The translations under genes were made by a program, and so were the position numbers. Under the pieces are notes generated by a model. It was not told where the DNA came from. It searched no databases and saw only the letters and a list, made by a program, of their open reading frames with translations. Positions 18,725-26,248 of a stretch of DNA of 51,085 nt are shown here, piece by piece (the first letter of the stretch is position 1; the number at the start of each line of letters is the position of its first letter). Source of the stretch: Deltaproteobacteria bacterium (GTDB lineage Bacteria; Myxococcota_A; Polyangia; Haliangiales; Haliangiaceae); NCBI GenBank assembly GCA_019237945.1, contig JAFAOG010000448.1, forward strand, positions 1 through 51,085. The letters run 5' to 3'.

Positions 18725-19144
18725 GTGAACCCGCCGACCCTCGACAAGCTCCTCGCCGACAGCAGCCTCGCGGACAAGGCTCAATCGCTCGGCGACAACC
18801 TGATCCGCCTGCAATGGGGCTCGGCGTTTGTCATCGTCGGCGTCTCCGGCTCGGCGATCGTCGCGATCGCCCCGCTCTTCCGCGCCGTCCCGCGCGAGAA
18901 CACCGACGCCTTCTACCGCAAGCTGCTCGAGCACAACGCGTACATGGGCGGCATGGCGAGCTTCGCGATCCAGACCGACGGCTGGGTGATCCTCCACGCG
19001 GGCCGCGCGATCAAAGGCATGGACGCGAACGAGTTCGCCACGATGGTCTCGGGCGTCGGCCGCTTCGCCGACCAGTTCGACGACCAGCTGATCAGCGAGT
19101 TCTACGCCGCCCAGCCCGAGTCGACGAACCAAGCGCCGACCTGA
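18725..19144 (+). CDS. CesT/YbjN-type small protein, second copy
   Basis: 139 residues from GTG 18725. Fold pattern matches the 15008-15406 protein: N-terminal helix, strands around SAFVIVGVSGSAIVAIAPLF, helix YRKLLEHNAYM, strands around SFAIQTDGWVILHAGRAI, and a final acidic helix ending ADQFDDQLISEF. This helix-strand order is typical of CesT-type chaperones and YbjN. A partner protein is not evident. The next gene starts one base after its stop. Confidence 0.7.
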   Translation: MNPPTLDKLLADSSLADKAQSLGDNLIRLQWGSAFVIVGVSGSAIVAIAPLFRAVPRENTDAFYRKLLEHNAYMGGMASFAIQTDGWVILHAGRAIKGMDANEFATMVSGVGRFADQFDDQLISEFYAAQPESTNQAPT

Positions 19145-19145
19145 C

Positions 19146-19640
19146 GTGGCCGCTTTCGTCGAGCGCGCGATCGAGGCCAGGCGCGGCCGTAAGCGCGTTG
19201 CCGTCCTCCTGCGCGTCGACGCTCCGATCGCTGACCGCCAGGGCTGGCCGGGCTGGGAGTGCAGGTTCCGGATCACGGTGGATCGCAAACCGTCGCATCC
19301 GCCGCGATACGTGGCAGGCGTGGACAGCTTGCAGGCATTGCTGCAAGCGATCCGCTTCGCGATCTTCGAGCTCGAGCGTCTCGAGGATAACGAGGGCATC
19401 CGCATGGACTCCGGCGCGTGGATCGGTCTGCTCGCGCATCGGCTCGAGATCGAAATGCCCGGGACGCGCCGACGTGCAGCTGCGCTTCGCAAGCTCATCC
19501 GCGACTACGAAGCGAAGTACGGCAAGCTCAAGCGCGTGGCGGCGCGCACCTCCGCAGCGCCCCGCGTACGAGCTGCTCGAGCGAAGTCGGCGCCTCGTCG
19601 AGCGCGCTCTCGACGGCGTTCCGCGCCTCGCGCGTGGTGA
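19146..19640 (+). CDS. DUF6968-like protein
   Basis: 164 residues from GTG 19146, one base after the preceding stop. The core (5-115) has FVERAIEARRG, a basic strand region with WPGWECRFRIT, and GVDSLQALLQAIRFAI, matching the DUF6968 pattern of actinobacterial and myxobacterial hypothetical proteins. After about residue 125 the sequence becomes Arg/Ala-rich (AARAKSAPRRARSRRR), exactly where it overlaps the HNH gene on the other strand by 113 bp. The tail may be a passive read-through of antisense sequence. Confidence 0.7.
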   Translation: MAAFVERAIEARRGRKRVAVLLRVDAPIADRQGWPGWECRFRITVDRKPSHPPRYVAGVDSLQALLQAIRFAIFELERLEDNEGIRMDSGAWIGLLAHRLEIEMPGTRRRAAALRKLIRDYEAKYGKLKRVAARTSAAPRVRAARAKSAPRRARSRRRSAPRAW

Positions 19641-20886
19641 ACCCCATCGTCGTCAACGCGAGCACGGCGTCTGCGCGCACCTCCGCGGGCAAGGGCTCCG
19701 CGCCCTCGACCTGGTCTGACCGATTGTCCACGTGGACAATCTCCGCGCGCTCGTCCTGCGGTTGGTCTGACCGATTGTCCACGTGGACAACCTCAGCACG
19801 CTCCTCCTGCCGTTGGTCTGGCCGATCGTCCACGTGGACAACCTCATCGGCCCGCGCCGCCGCCACGTTGACGATCACCGCCGTCCCGGCGGGCCCTTCG
19901 ATCGTGATGTCGCCGCGGTGATGCGCGGCGTGATGCCCGTCGCACAGCGCGATCAGATTCTCCATCGTGTGCGGACCGCCGAGCTCCTGCGGAATGATGT
20001 GGTGGACCTCGATGTTTGCCGCCGAGCGGCATCCCGGTACCCGACACCTGCCGTGATCGCGCAGCATCACCTTGTCGCGCAGTGCCGGAGTCACATCCTG
20101 AACCGCGCGATGCTGGCCCGTGACGTCGATCCATTCCGCATCGCAGAACGCGCGCGCCAGCTCCTCTGGCCGCAGCGCGACCTGCCGGTTGCCGACGAGC
20201 TGCCGCCCGACCTGACACGACGGGCACACCGTGACCGCGACCTGCACTCGGGCCTTCTTGCGCGAGCCGCCGCTGCGATAACGCTCCGCGAGCATCGCGA
20301 GCAGCTGGTTGTCATCGAGGCGCTCGCCAAGCTCCTCCTGCAGATCGCGCCGCGCGAGCTCGAGCGCCGACTCGGTCGCGGGCGTGATGCCGCGATACGT
20401 TCGGTCCTTCGCGCGTAGATCCGGCTTGCGCGGCGCCTGCGGCCGATCACCGACCTCACGCTCGGCAAGCAGCTCCTCGATCTCGCGCTGGTTCTTGCCG
20501 CGGCACGCACTGATTCAGTCATCTTCAGTGCGATTCGTCGCAACGCGCGAGATCGCCCGCACCGCCGAGTAGCTCAGCTCGCCCTCGCCGAGGGCCTGCT
20601 CGAGCGCGGGCATCGAGTCCAGCGCCTCGGCCACGCGCACGCGCTCCGACGCGACGTGCGGACCGTACCCGCACTCGACCTCGAGATACTCGCGGATCGA
20701 CGTCCGGCCGAGATGCCGCCACAGCGCGACACGAATCGCCGCGCGAATGAGCTCGAGCTCCTCGCGATCGAGCGCCGCGCGCTTCTTTGCGATCCGCTTG
20801 AGTCGACGATGCACCTCTTGCCACTCGGGCTCGCGGACCTCACACGCCTTCGACATCACCAGCTGCGGAAATGCGTACGCGACCAC
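19528..20886 (-). pseudogene. HNH endonuclease (DUF222/13E12-like) interrupted by an in-frame TGA
   Basis: GTG 20886 has a good ribosome-binding site (AAGGAG, 20893-20898). From there the frame reads through a helical N-terminal region (WQEVHRRLKRIAKKRAALD, LGRTSIREYLEVECGYGPHV, ELSYSAVRAISRVAT) to TGA at 20515-20517, then continues in the same frame: ISACRGKNQREIEELLAE, the central region, and an HNH domain (LRDHGRCRVPGC, VHHIIPQELGG, ENLIALCDGHHAAHH). The C-terminus looks like a RuvA domain III (LTTMGFTTREARNAVESAL). Family members commonly have Trp where TGA occurs (EDD-W-ISACRGKNQ), so a single TGG to TGA change explains it. Both halves remain otherwise intact, so the inactivation is recent, or the two parts are made separately (ATG 20295 could start the HNH half). 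Confidence 0.82.
19723..19841. repeat. Three parS-like palindromes at 51-bp spacing
   Basis: ATTGTCCACGTGGACAAT at 19723-19740 is an 18-bp perfect palindrome. The 16-bp core recurs exactly at 19775-19790 and with one change at 19826-19841. The 51-bp period equals 17 codons; on the minus strand it encodes VVHVDNRSDQPQDERAE-like units in the HNH linker. The central TCCACGTGGA equals the centre of chromosomal parS sites, but the flanks read TTG/CAA, not TGT/ACA. Confidence 0.9.
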
Positions 20887-21160
20887 GACACTCTCCTTGG
20901 TTGAACGACCACGTGTACCACGCAGGTTTCGGTCGCTCTGGTTTGCGCTCTGCGCGCGAAACGCACCCTCACGTCTGCGCACCGCCGCTCGATGCGCGAA
21001 CGTTTGCGACAGGGCGCGATAACGATTCCTCGACGAGAAAACGCGCCGCCTTGCGACGAGGGGGCACGCGCGGTCGCGGAAGTCGTCAAGCACAATCGAC
21101 ATCGCGCGTGTCGATTCCCTGTTCGTCCGGTTCCCGGACACTCATCGCGACGCGTGCATC

Positions 21161-21276
21161 CCGCGAACCACAACCCGCGAACCACAACCGCGCGGTTCCG
21201 CACCCGCCAATCCACATGCGCGCCAACCGCACCCGCCCTGCCCGTGCGCGCGAACCGCACCCGCCCTGCCCGTGCG
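21161..21276. repeat. Two adjacent short direct-repeat pairs
   Basis: CCGCGAACCACAAC occurs twice back to back (21161-21174 and 21175-21188). A 24-bp unit beginning AACCGCACCCGCCC and ending CCCGTGCG occurs at 21225-21248 and 21253-21276, a 28-bp period. The copies within each pair are exact. Confidence 0.9.
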
Positions 21277-21440
21277 TTGTGCTCCCCTTGTGCTCCGGGG
21301 CGCCGAAGGTCGGGGGCTCTCGGCCGAAGCGCGCCGCGCGCAGGCGCCGTGACACGCGCGCGTGTGATGCGCGATCGCAGACGCGGCTGAAGCCGGGCGC
21401 GTGGCGCGGCGCGTGCGCAAGCGGCGCGCGAGGCGAGCCC

Positions 21441-21557
21441 CCGACCGAGGCCTGAGCAGCTTCGTTCGCGTTGAGGCCGAGCCCCGGATCGCTCGCGCGA
21501 CGCGAGCCGACTGGCGAGACCGAGGCCTTAGCAGCTTCGTTCGCGTTGAGGCCGAGC
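21441..21557. repeat. 42-bp direct repeat, 75-bp period
   Basis: A unit starting GACCGAGGCCT and ending GAGGCCGAGCCC lies at 21441-21482 and again at 21516-21557, with a single difference (G or T after GGCCT). Each copy contains GGCCT ... AGGCC that could form a 5-bp stem. Read on the minus strand it gives GLGLNANEAA twice, but no gene could be built around it. Confidence 0.88.
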
Positions 21558-21863
21558 CCTAGCTACCTCGCGCGACGGACCGTCGCCGGCGCGGAGTGCA
21601 GTCCACCATACGCTTCGCGCGCGTGCTGATCCCGCGCGGCGCGTGGGGCGTACCGATCCCGTGCGCGTTGTGCACCTGCGGAGACAGCCGCTTGGGGCGC
21701 CGGCTACTCGGCTTGCGGTGGCTGGGGGTCCGCCCCTCGATCGGTGCACCTCGTGCGCACCAGTGCCGCGCAAGGTGTTGTTCACGCGCGGCGGCACTGT
21801 CTACCGAAGTCCTCAGCACCACTGGCACCTGCGTCGCAATTCGGGCGGGCGAAGGAGCCAGCC

Positions 21864-22238
21864 ATGACCGACCTCGAGACGCTCGATGCTGCCGACCTCG
21901 CGACCGCCCATGGCGGTGTTGCCATGAAGCTGACGCAATACGGGTATCCGCATGACCCGTACAGCGACTCCGAGACGCGAAAGGGTCATGGCGCGTACCA
22001 CTCTCTCGACAGCCATTCGATGGCGATCACCGACAGCGGCCTGCGCGCGCTCGGGCTGACGCGGTCGGAGGTGCGGCGGGAGCACCCGTGGGTCCAGATC
22101 AAGCTCAAGGGCGGCGGGACGCTGACGCGCCGGATCGACGATCGCGCACCCGAGCACGACCGGCGCGCCGACCTCTACATGCCGCGCGGGTTCAACGGGC
22201 ACCTGGGCGACCACGCCGACGTGAGCTTGTTGCGATGA
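21864..22238 (+). CDS. Double-glycine-leader protein with 3D/RlpA-like cargo
   Basis: 124 residues from ATG 21864, with AAGGAG six bases upstream. The first 18 residues, MTDLETLDAADLATAHGG, fit the double-glycine leader cut by C39 peptidase-ABC transporters: Gly-Gly at -2/-1, Ala at -4, Leu at -7, Asp at -8, Leu at -12. The 106-residue cargo is larger than a bacteriocin: YGYPHDPYSDSE, then SMAITDSGLRALGL, WVQIKLKGGGTLTRRIDDRAP and RRADLYMPRGFN. The last segments resemble the double-psi beta-barrel of 3D and RlpA-type domains, with the DR and DLY positions kept. A secreted wall-acting or toxin-like protein is inferred. The stop overlaps the next start (ATGA). No transporter or peptidase gene is in the window. 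Confidence 0.75.
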   Translation: MTDLETLDAADLATAHGGVAMKLTQYGYPHDPYSDSETRKGHGAYHSLDSHSMAITDSGLRALGLTRSEVRREHPWVQIKLKGGGTLTRRIDDRAPEHDRRADLYMPRGFNGHLGDHADVSLLR

Positions 22239-22474
22239 TCGCGTGGCGCGAAGCGCTCGACCTCGTGTGTCGTACGCGAGGCACGTGTCTGCGTTGGTAC
22301 CGGTTCACCGAGGACGGGCGGTGCTTCGGCGGGACGTGCGTGCGCGGCTGCGGTGGCGTCGATTGCCAGTGGCTCGTGCGGCCCAGCGTGCGCCGGTGGC
22401 CGCGCGGCACGTCGCCGCCCGAGGTCGGGTGCGAGGCGCCTCCGCTGCCGGCGCCGCCGGTCGTGAAGCGTTAG
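22235..22474 (+). CDS. Small Cys-rich protein coupled to the double-glycine-leader gene
   Basis: 79 residues from ATG 22235, overlapping the upstream stop by 4 bp. Seven Cys residues lie at about 12, 18, 30, 35, 39, 44 and 66 (for example CFGGTCVRGCGGVDC), with several Trp and Arg and a Pro-rich end (PPLPAPPVVKR). There is no signal peptide or membrane helix. It could be an immunity protein, a chaperone or a metal-binding partner of the upstream protein; no family was recognised. Its last four bases overlap the convergent sugar-kinase gene. Confidence 0.65.
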   Translation: MIAWREALDLVCRTRGTCLRWYRFTEDGRCFGGTCVRGCGGVDCQWLVRPSVRRWPRGTSPPEVGCEAPPLPAPPVVKR

Positions 22475-23409
22475 AGGCGAACGCGCTCGAACTGGACGAG
22501 CTCGGTCAGCTCGTCGAAGCGCTGCTGGATGCGCGCGGGCGTGAGGTCGCGGATGCCGTCGACCGAGAACTTCTCGACCGCGAAGCTGCCCATCACGCTG
22601 CCCATGATCATCGCGGTGCGGATCGTCTTGGGCGAGAGGTCGCCCGCGTACGCGAGGTAGCCCATGAGGCCGCCCGCGAACGAGTCGCCCGCGCCGGTCG
22701 GATCCTTGACGTCGGCGAGCGGCATCGCGGGAGCCGCGAACGCGCCGCCGCCGTGGAAGAGGAGCGCGCCCGCATCGCCGCGCTTGATGATCAGCGAGGT
22801 CGGCCCGAGCTTGAGGATCTTCGCGGCGGCGCGGCGGAGGTTGTGCTCCTCGGCGAGGAGGCGCGCTTCCTCGTCGTTGATCATCAGCGTGTGGACCTTC
22901 GCGAGCGTCTTGAGGAGATCGTCGCGCTTGATGTTGATCCACAGGTTCATCGTGTCCATCGCGACGAGCGCGGGGGCACGGACCTGGCGCAGCACGTCGA
23001 GCTGGAGCGCGGGATCGATGTTGCCGAGGAGCACGAGCTGCGCGTCGCGCTGGTGCTCGGCGATCTTCGGCTGGAACGTCGCGAACACGCCGAGGCGCGT
23101 GTCGAGCGTCTCGCGCGTCGACAGATCCGGCGCGTAGCGGCCGACCCAGTGGAACGTCTCGCCCGGCGTGCGCTCGATGCCCGAGACGTCGACGCCGAGC
23201 GCCGACAGCTCGTCGATGTACTTCTGCTCGAAGTCATCGCCGACGACGCCGACGACCGACACGTTCTTCGTGAAGTACGCGGCCGCGCGCGCGATGAACG
23301 ACGCCGAGCCGCCGAGCAGATCCTTGTGAAAACCGAACGGCCCGTCGATGTCGTCGTACGCGACCGAACCGACGACGAGCAGGGACCGATGAGCGCTGCG
23401 CTGGTGCAT
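22471..23409 (-). CDS. PfkB/ribokinase-family carbohydrate or nucleoside kinase
   Basis: 312 residues from ATG 23409 (the frame is open upstream to 23574). The N-terminal strand LLVVGSVAYDDI and LGGSASFIARAAAYF bind substrate; the C-terminal PfkB signature DPTGAGDSFAGG contains the anion hole and catalytic Asp. It phosphorylates a hydroxymethyl group of a sugar or nucleoside with ATP; substrate cannot be fixed, although a fructokinase or adenosine-kinase-like role is common. Divergent from a Ser/Thr kinase gene with a 47-bp gap. Confidence 0.92.
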   Translation of the reverse strand: MHQRSAHRSLLVVGSVAYDDIDGPFGFHKDLLGGSASFIARAAAYFTKNVSVVGVVGDDFEQKYIDELSALGVDVSGIERTPGETFHWVGRYAPDLSTRETLDTRLGVFATFQPKIAEHQRDAQLVLLGNIDPALQLDVLRQVRAPALVAMDTMNLWINIKRDDLLKTLAKVHTLMINDEEARLLAEEHNLRRAAAKILKLGPTSLIIKRGDAGALLFHGGGAFAAPAMPLADVKDPTGAGDSFAGGLMGYLAYAGDLSPKTIRTAMIMGSVMGSFAVEKFSVDGIRDLTPARIQQRFDELTELVQFERVRL

Positions 23410-23456
23410 GACTGGGTGCCCTGTTACCACGATTTGGGCTAGGCTCGACGGAGAAG

Positions 23457-25634
23457 GTGCCCGATCCTGATCCGATCGCCGACCTCGAGCGGCGCTTCGA
23501 CTTCGCGGGAGCGCTCGCCGCCGCGCGCGCCGCCGGCGATCTGCCGCGCGCGCTGCGCAACGCGATCGACGCACGCGACGAGGCGCAGGCCGACGAGCTG
23601 CTCGCCACGCTGTCGGCGACCGATGACGGCGCCCGCGCCGCGCTCGAGGTCCTCGTGCGGATGCGCCGCCACACGCAGGCCGCCGTGCTCGCGGAGCGAC
23701 TCGGCGACGCGCGCGCGATCGAGCTCTACCAGCGCGCGCACCGCGATCTCGACGCCGCGCGCCTGATGGAAGCCGCCGGCCGCGACCGCGACGCCGGGCG
23801 CTTGCTCGAACGCGCGCTCGATCTTGCGGGCGCCGCCGACAAGGCGCCGATCCAGCTCGCCCTCGGCCGCATCCTCGCGCGCCGCGGTGCGTACCCCGAG
23901 GCGACGCGCCTGCTGCAAGACGCGCGCAAGGACCCCGCGCTTCGCATCGAGGCGCAGCGGCACCTGGTCGCGACGCTCGCCGCGATGGGCCTGCGCGACG
24001 GCGCCCGCGATGCGCTGCTCGAGCTGCGCGCCGCCGAGGCGACGACGCCCGCCGACCTCGATACGTATCTGCGCGACTGGCGCGATCAGGCCGCCGAGCG
24101 CAAGACCGGCCGCGACCGCGAGGTGATCGCGGGGCGCTACCGGCTCGATCGATTGCTCGGCGCCGGCGCGAGCGGCCGCGTGTTCCTCGCGACCGACGAG
24201 GTCGCCGGGCGTCAGGTCGCGTTGAAGATGTTCTTCGCGGCCGGCGCGCGCGGCGGCGCGGCGTACGAGCGGTTCGTTCGCGAGGCGCGGCTCGCGTCGA
24301 CGCTGCGGCACCCGTCGCTCGTCGAGGTCTACGACGTGTCGGTCGAGCGCGGCTTCCTCGTGATGGAGTTCTTGCCCGGCGGCTCGCTCGCGCAGCGCCT
24401 GGGCCAGGGCGAGCGGCTCGGCGCGGTGCAGGTCAAGCGGATGGCGCTCGACATCGTCGCCGGGCTCGAAGCGGCGCATCACCGCGGCGTCGTGCATCGC
24501 GACGTCAAGCCGGCGAACATCTTCTTCGACGCGCGCGGCACCGCGAAGCTCGGCGACTTCGGCGTCGCGCACCTCGTCGATCTCGGCCAGACGCAGACCG
24601 GCGGTCTGATCGGCACGCTCGCGTACATGTCGCCCGAGCAGATCACGGGCGCGCCGATCTCGATCGCCGCGGATCTCTACGCGCTCGGCATCACGCTGTT
24701 CGAGGCGATCACGGGGCGGCTGCCGTTCCTCGGGCCCGACTTCGTCGCGCAGCACCTCGGCGAGCCCGCCCCGAGCGCCTCGAGCGTCGCGCCGGAGGTC
24801 TCGCCTGCGTGGGACGGCGTGCTCGCCGGCCTGCTCGTCAAGAACCCGCAAGAGCGCACGCAGACGCTCGCCGATCTGCGCCCGCAGCTCGAGGCGCTCG
24901 AGCTCGGAAGCCGCCCGCTCGTCGGGGCACGGCCGCGCCGCGCGAGCCAACCCCACTCGATCGCCCAGCTCGCGCGCGAAGGCGAGGACGAGCACGGCCC
25001 GCGCTACCAGTTCGAGACGCCACTCGGCGCGACCGGCATCAGCCAGCTCGCGCGCGCCGTCGACACGGTGCTCGATCGCTCGGTCGTCATCGAGCGGTTC
25101 GACTCGACCGACGCCGCATCGAGCGCGCTCGAACGCGCCCGCCTGCTCGGCCGCGCGCAGTCGCCGTTCGTGCAGCGCGCGCTGTCGCTCGACTGGACCG
25201 CGCGCACCGCCGTGTTCGAGGCGCCCGCCGGAGCATCGCTTGCCGAGCAGCCGCCGCACCTGCCGCCCGCCGAGTCGGTGCGCCTGCTCAAACGCCTCGC
25301 GCGCGCCGCGGCCGCGATCCACGAGGTCGGCGGCTGCCACGGCGCGATCAGCACGCGCACGGTCGTGCTCGATGACGGCGCCGTCCCCACCGTGATGGCG
25401 GCCGGCCTCGGCGTCCCCGGCGACTCGACGCCGCAGAGCGACGTCCAGGCGATCATCACGCTGCTCGCCGGCATCATCGGCTGCGATGCGACGCTGACCG
25501 CACTCGCCACCGCGATCTGCGCCGAGGTCGGCGCGCCCGTGCCCGCGTTCACGTCGCCGACCGACGGCGAGACCCTGTACTCGGCCGGCGACGCGCTCGA
25601 CATCGCCGTGCTCGCCGCACTCGGCGCCCGCTGA
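23457..25634 (+). CDS. Ser/Thr kinase with helical N-terminus and C-terminal pseudokinase
   Basis: 725 residues from GTG 23457, after GGAGAAG. Residues 1-220 are helical, TPR-like (GDARAIELYQRAHRDLDAAR). The kinase domain (225-480) is complete: GAGASG (235-240), Lys257, HRDVKPAN (347-354), DFG (367-369), SPE (392-394). A second kinase-like domain (about 505-675) has lost its key residues: VVIERF where VAIK is expected, HGAISTRT in place of HRDLKPEN, and no DFG. A regulatory pseudokinase is inferred. There is no membrane segment, so it is cytoplasmic. It sits 71 bp before the ECF sigma gene on the same strand. Confidence 0.92.
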   Translation: MPDPDPIADLERRFDFAGALAAARAAGDLPRALRNAIDARDEAQADELLATLSATDDGARAALEVLVRMRRHTQAAVLAERLGDARAIELYQRAHRDLDAARLMEAAGRDRDAGRLLERALDLAGAADKAPIQLALGRILARRGAYPEATRLLQDARKDPALRIEAQRHLVATLAAMGLRDGARDALLELRAAEATTPADLDTYLRDWRDQAAERKTGRDREVIAGRYRLDRLLGAGASGRVFLATDEVAGRQVALKMFFAAGARGGAAYERFVREARLASTLRHPSLVEVYDVSVERGFLVMEFLPGGSLAQRLGQGERLGAVQVKRMALDIVAGLEAAHHRGVVHRDVKPANIFFDARGTAKLGDFGVAHLVDLGQTQTGGLIGTLAYMSPEQITGAPISIAADLYALGITLFEAITGRLPFLGPDFVAQHLGEPAPSASSVAPEVSPAWDGVLAGLLVKNPQERTQTLADLRPQLEALELGSRPLVGARPRRASQPHSIAQLAREGEDEHGPRYQFETPLGATGISQLARAVDTVLDRSVVIERFDSTDAASSALERARLLGRAQSPFVQRALSLDWTARTAVFEAPAGASLAEQPPHLPPAESVRLLKRLARAAAAIHEVGGCHGAISTRTVVLDDGAVPTVMAAGLGVPGDSTPQSDVQAIITLLAGIIGCDATLTALATAICAEVGAPVPAFTSPTDGETLYSAGDALDIAVLAALGAR

Positions 25635-25705
25635 TTTCACGCAGTTACGATTTTCTGCACGAGCGCTGCGACTTCCAGCTAGCGTGCCGGCGTCTTGGGG
25701 ATCGA

Positions 25706-26248
25706 ATGAGCGCCGAGAACCCCGCCTGGAACGAGCTGTTCGACCTGCTCGGTCCGATCCACGACGACGTGCAGCTGTTTGCACGGCGCATCGCCGGATC
25801 GAATGCCGACGGCGACGACGTGTTCCAGGAGGCGGTCTTGCGCGCGGCGCGGAAGCTGTCCACGCTGCGCGACCACGCGCGATTCCGGCCCTGGATGTAC
25901 AGCGTCATCGTGTCGGTGCACCGATCGCGATGGCGCCGTGCCTGGTTCAAGCGGCTGGTGTCGCGCGAGGTGCCCGACGAGCCCGGCGACGACGGCTCGC
26001 GATGGGCGGACGAACGAGCGAGTGCGAAGCGTGCTGCAGCCGCTCTCGCGACGCTCGCGCCGCCCCAGCGCGAGGCGATCGTGCTGTTCGAGCTCCACGG
26101 TTACTCGATCGACGAGATCGCCGAGATCCAGCGAACGTCGCTGTCCTCGGTCAAGTCTCGTCTCGCCCGCGGCCGCGATCGCCTGCGCGACTTCTATGCG
26201 CAGCTCGCGGCGGCCCCCACTCTCACTCAGGAGGTTGCCCGTGGCTGA
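25706..26248 (+). CDS. ECF RNA polymerase sigma factor
   Basis: 180 residues from ATG 25706. Region 2 contains NADGDDVFQEAVLRAARKL and RPWMYSVIVSVHRSRWR; region 4 contains LATLAPPQREAIVLFELHGYSIDEIA and SVKSRLARGRDRLRDF. Length and layout match ECF factors. The next gene overlaps by 8 bp and looks like its membrane anti-sigma partner. The preceding 71 bp include an A/T-rich patch (AGTTACGATTTTC) that may be part of an autoregulated promoter. Confidence 0.95.
   Translation: MSAENPAWNELFDLLGPIHDDVQLFARRIAGSNADGDDVFQEAVLRAARKLSTLRDHARFRPWMYSVIVSVHRSRWRRAWFKRLVSREVPDEPGDDGSRWADERASAKRAAAALATLAPPQREAIVLFELHGYSIDEIAEIQRTSLSSVKSRLARGRDRLRDFYAQLAAAPTLTQEVARG

Larger units (their letters stand above)
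20887..21863. other. Gene-poor stretch of about 980 bp with short direct repeats
   Basis: No frame here has family motifs or a convincing start. The part next to 20886 should hold the HNH promoter; TTGACG occurs on the minus strand near 21090, without a clear -10. The middle (21161-21276) and right part (21441-21557) contain direct repeats annotated separately. 21560-21850 shows nothing recognisable apart from the leader region of the downstream gene, whose AAGGAG is at 21852-21857. Confidence 0.7.

Noticed and set aside
15008-19144. Type III secretion locus
   Set aside because: Only CesT/YbjN-like folds are present; no export ATPase, ring or needle gene was found.
19723-19841. True chromosomal parS array
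   Set aside because: The flanks differ from the known TGT/ACA ends, and no parA/parB or replication gene is in the window.
20515-20517. TGA read as selenocysteine
   Set aside because: Family members have Trp here, no redox motif is near, and no SECIS-like hairpin was evident.
21142-21867. Several 70-130 residue frames in both directions
   Set aside because: Arg/Pro/Cys-rich, overlapping each other, no start signals or known motifs, and the repeats themselves explain their composition.
23439-25784. 781-residue minus-strand frame
   Set aside because: Arg/Ala/Glu-rich antisense of the kinase-pseudokinase gene without domains.
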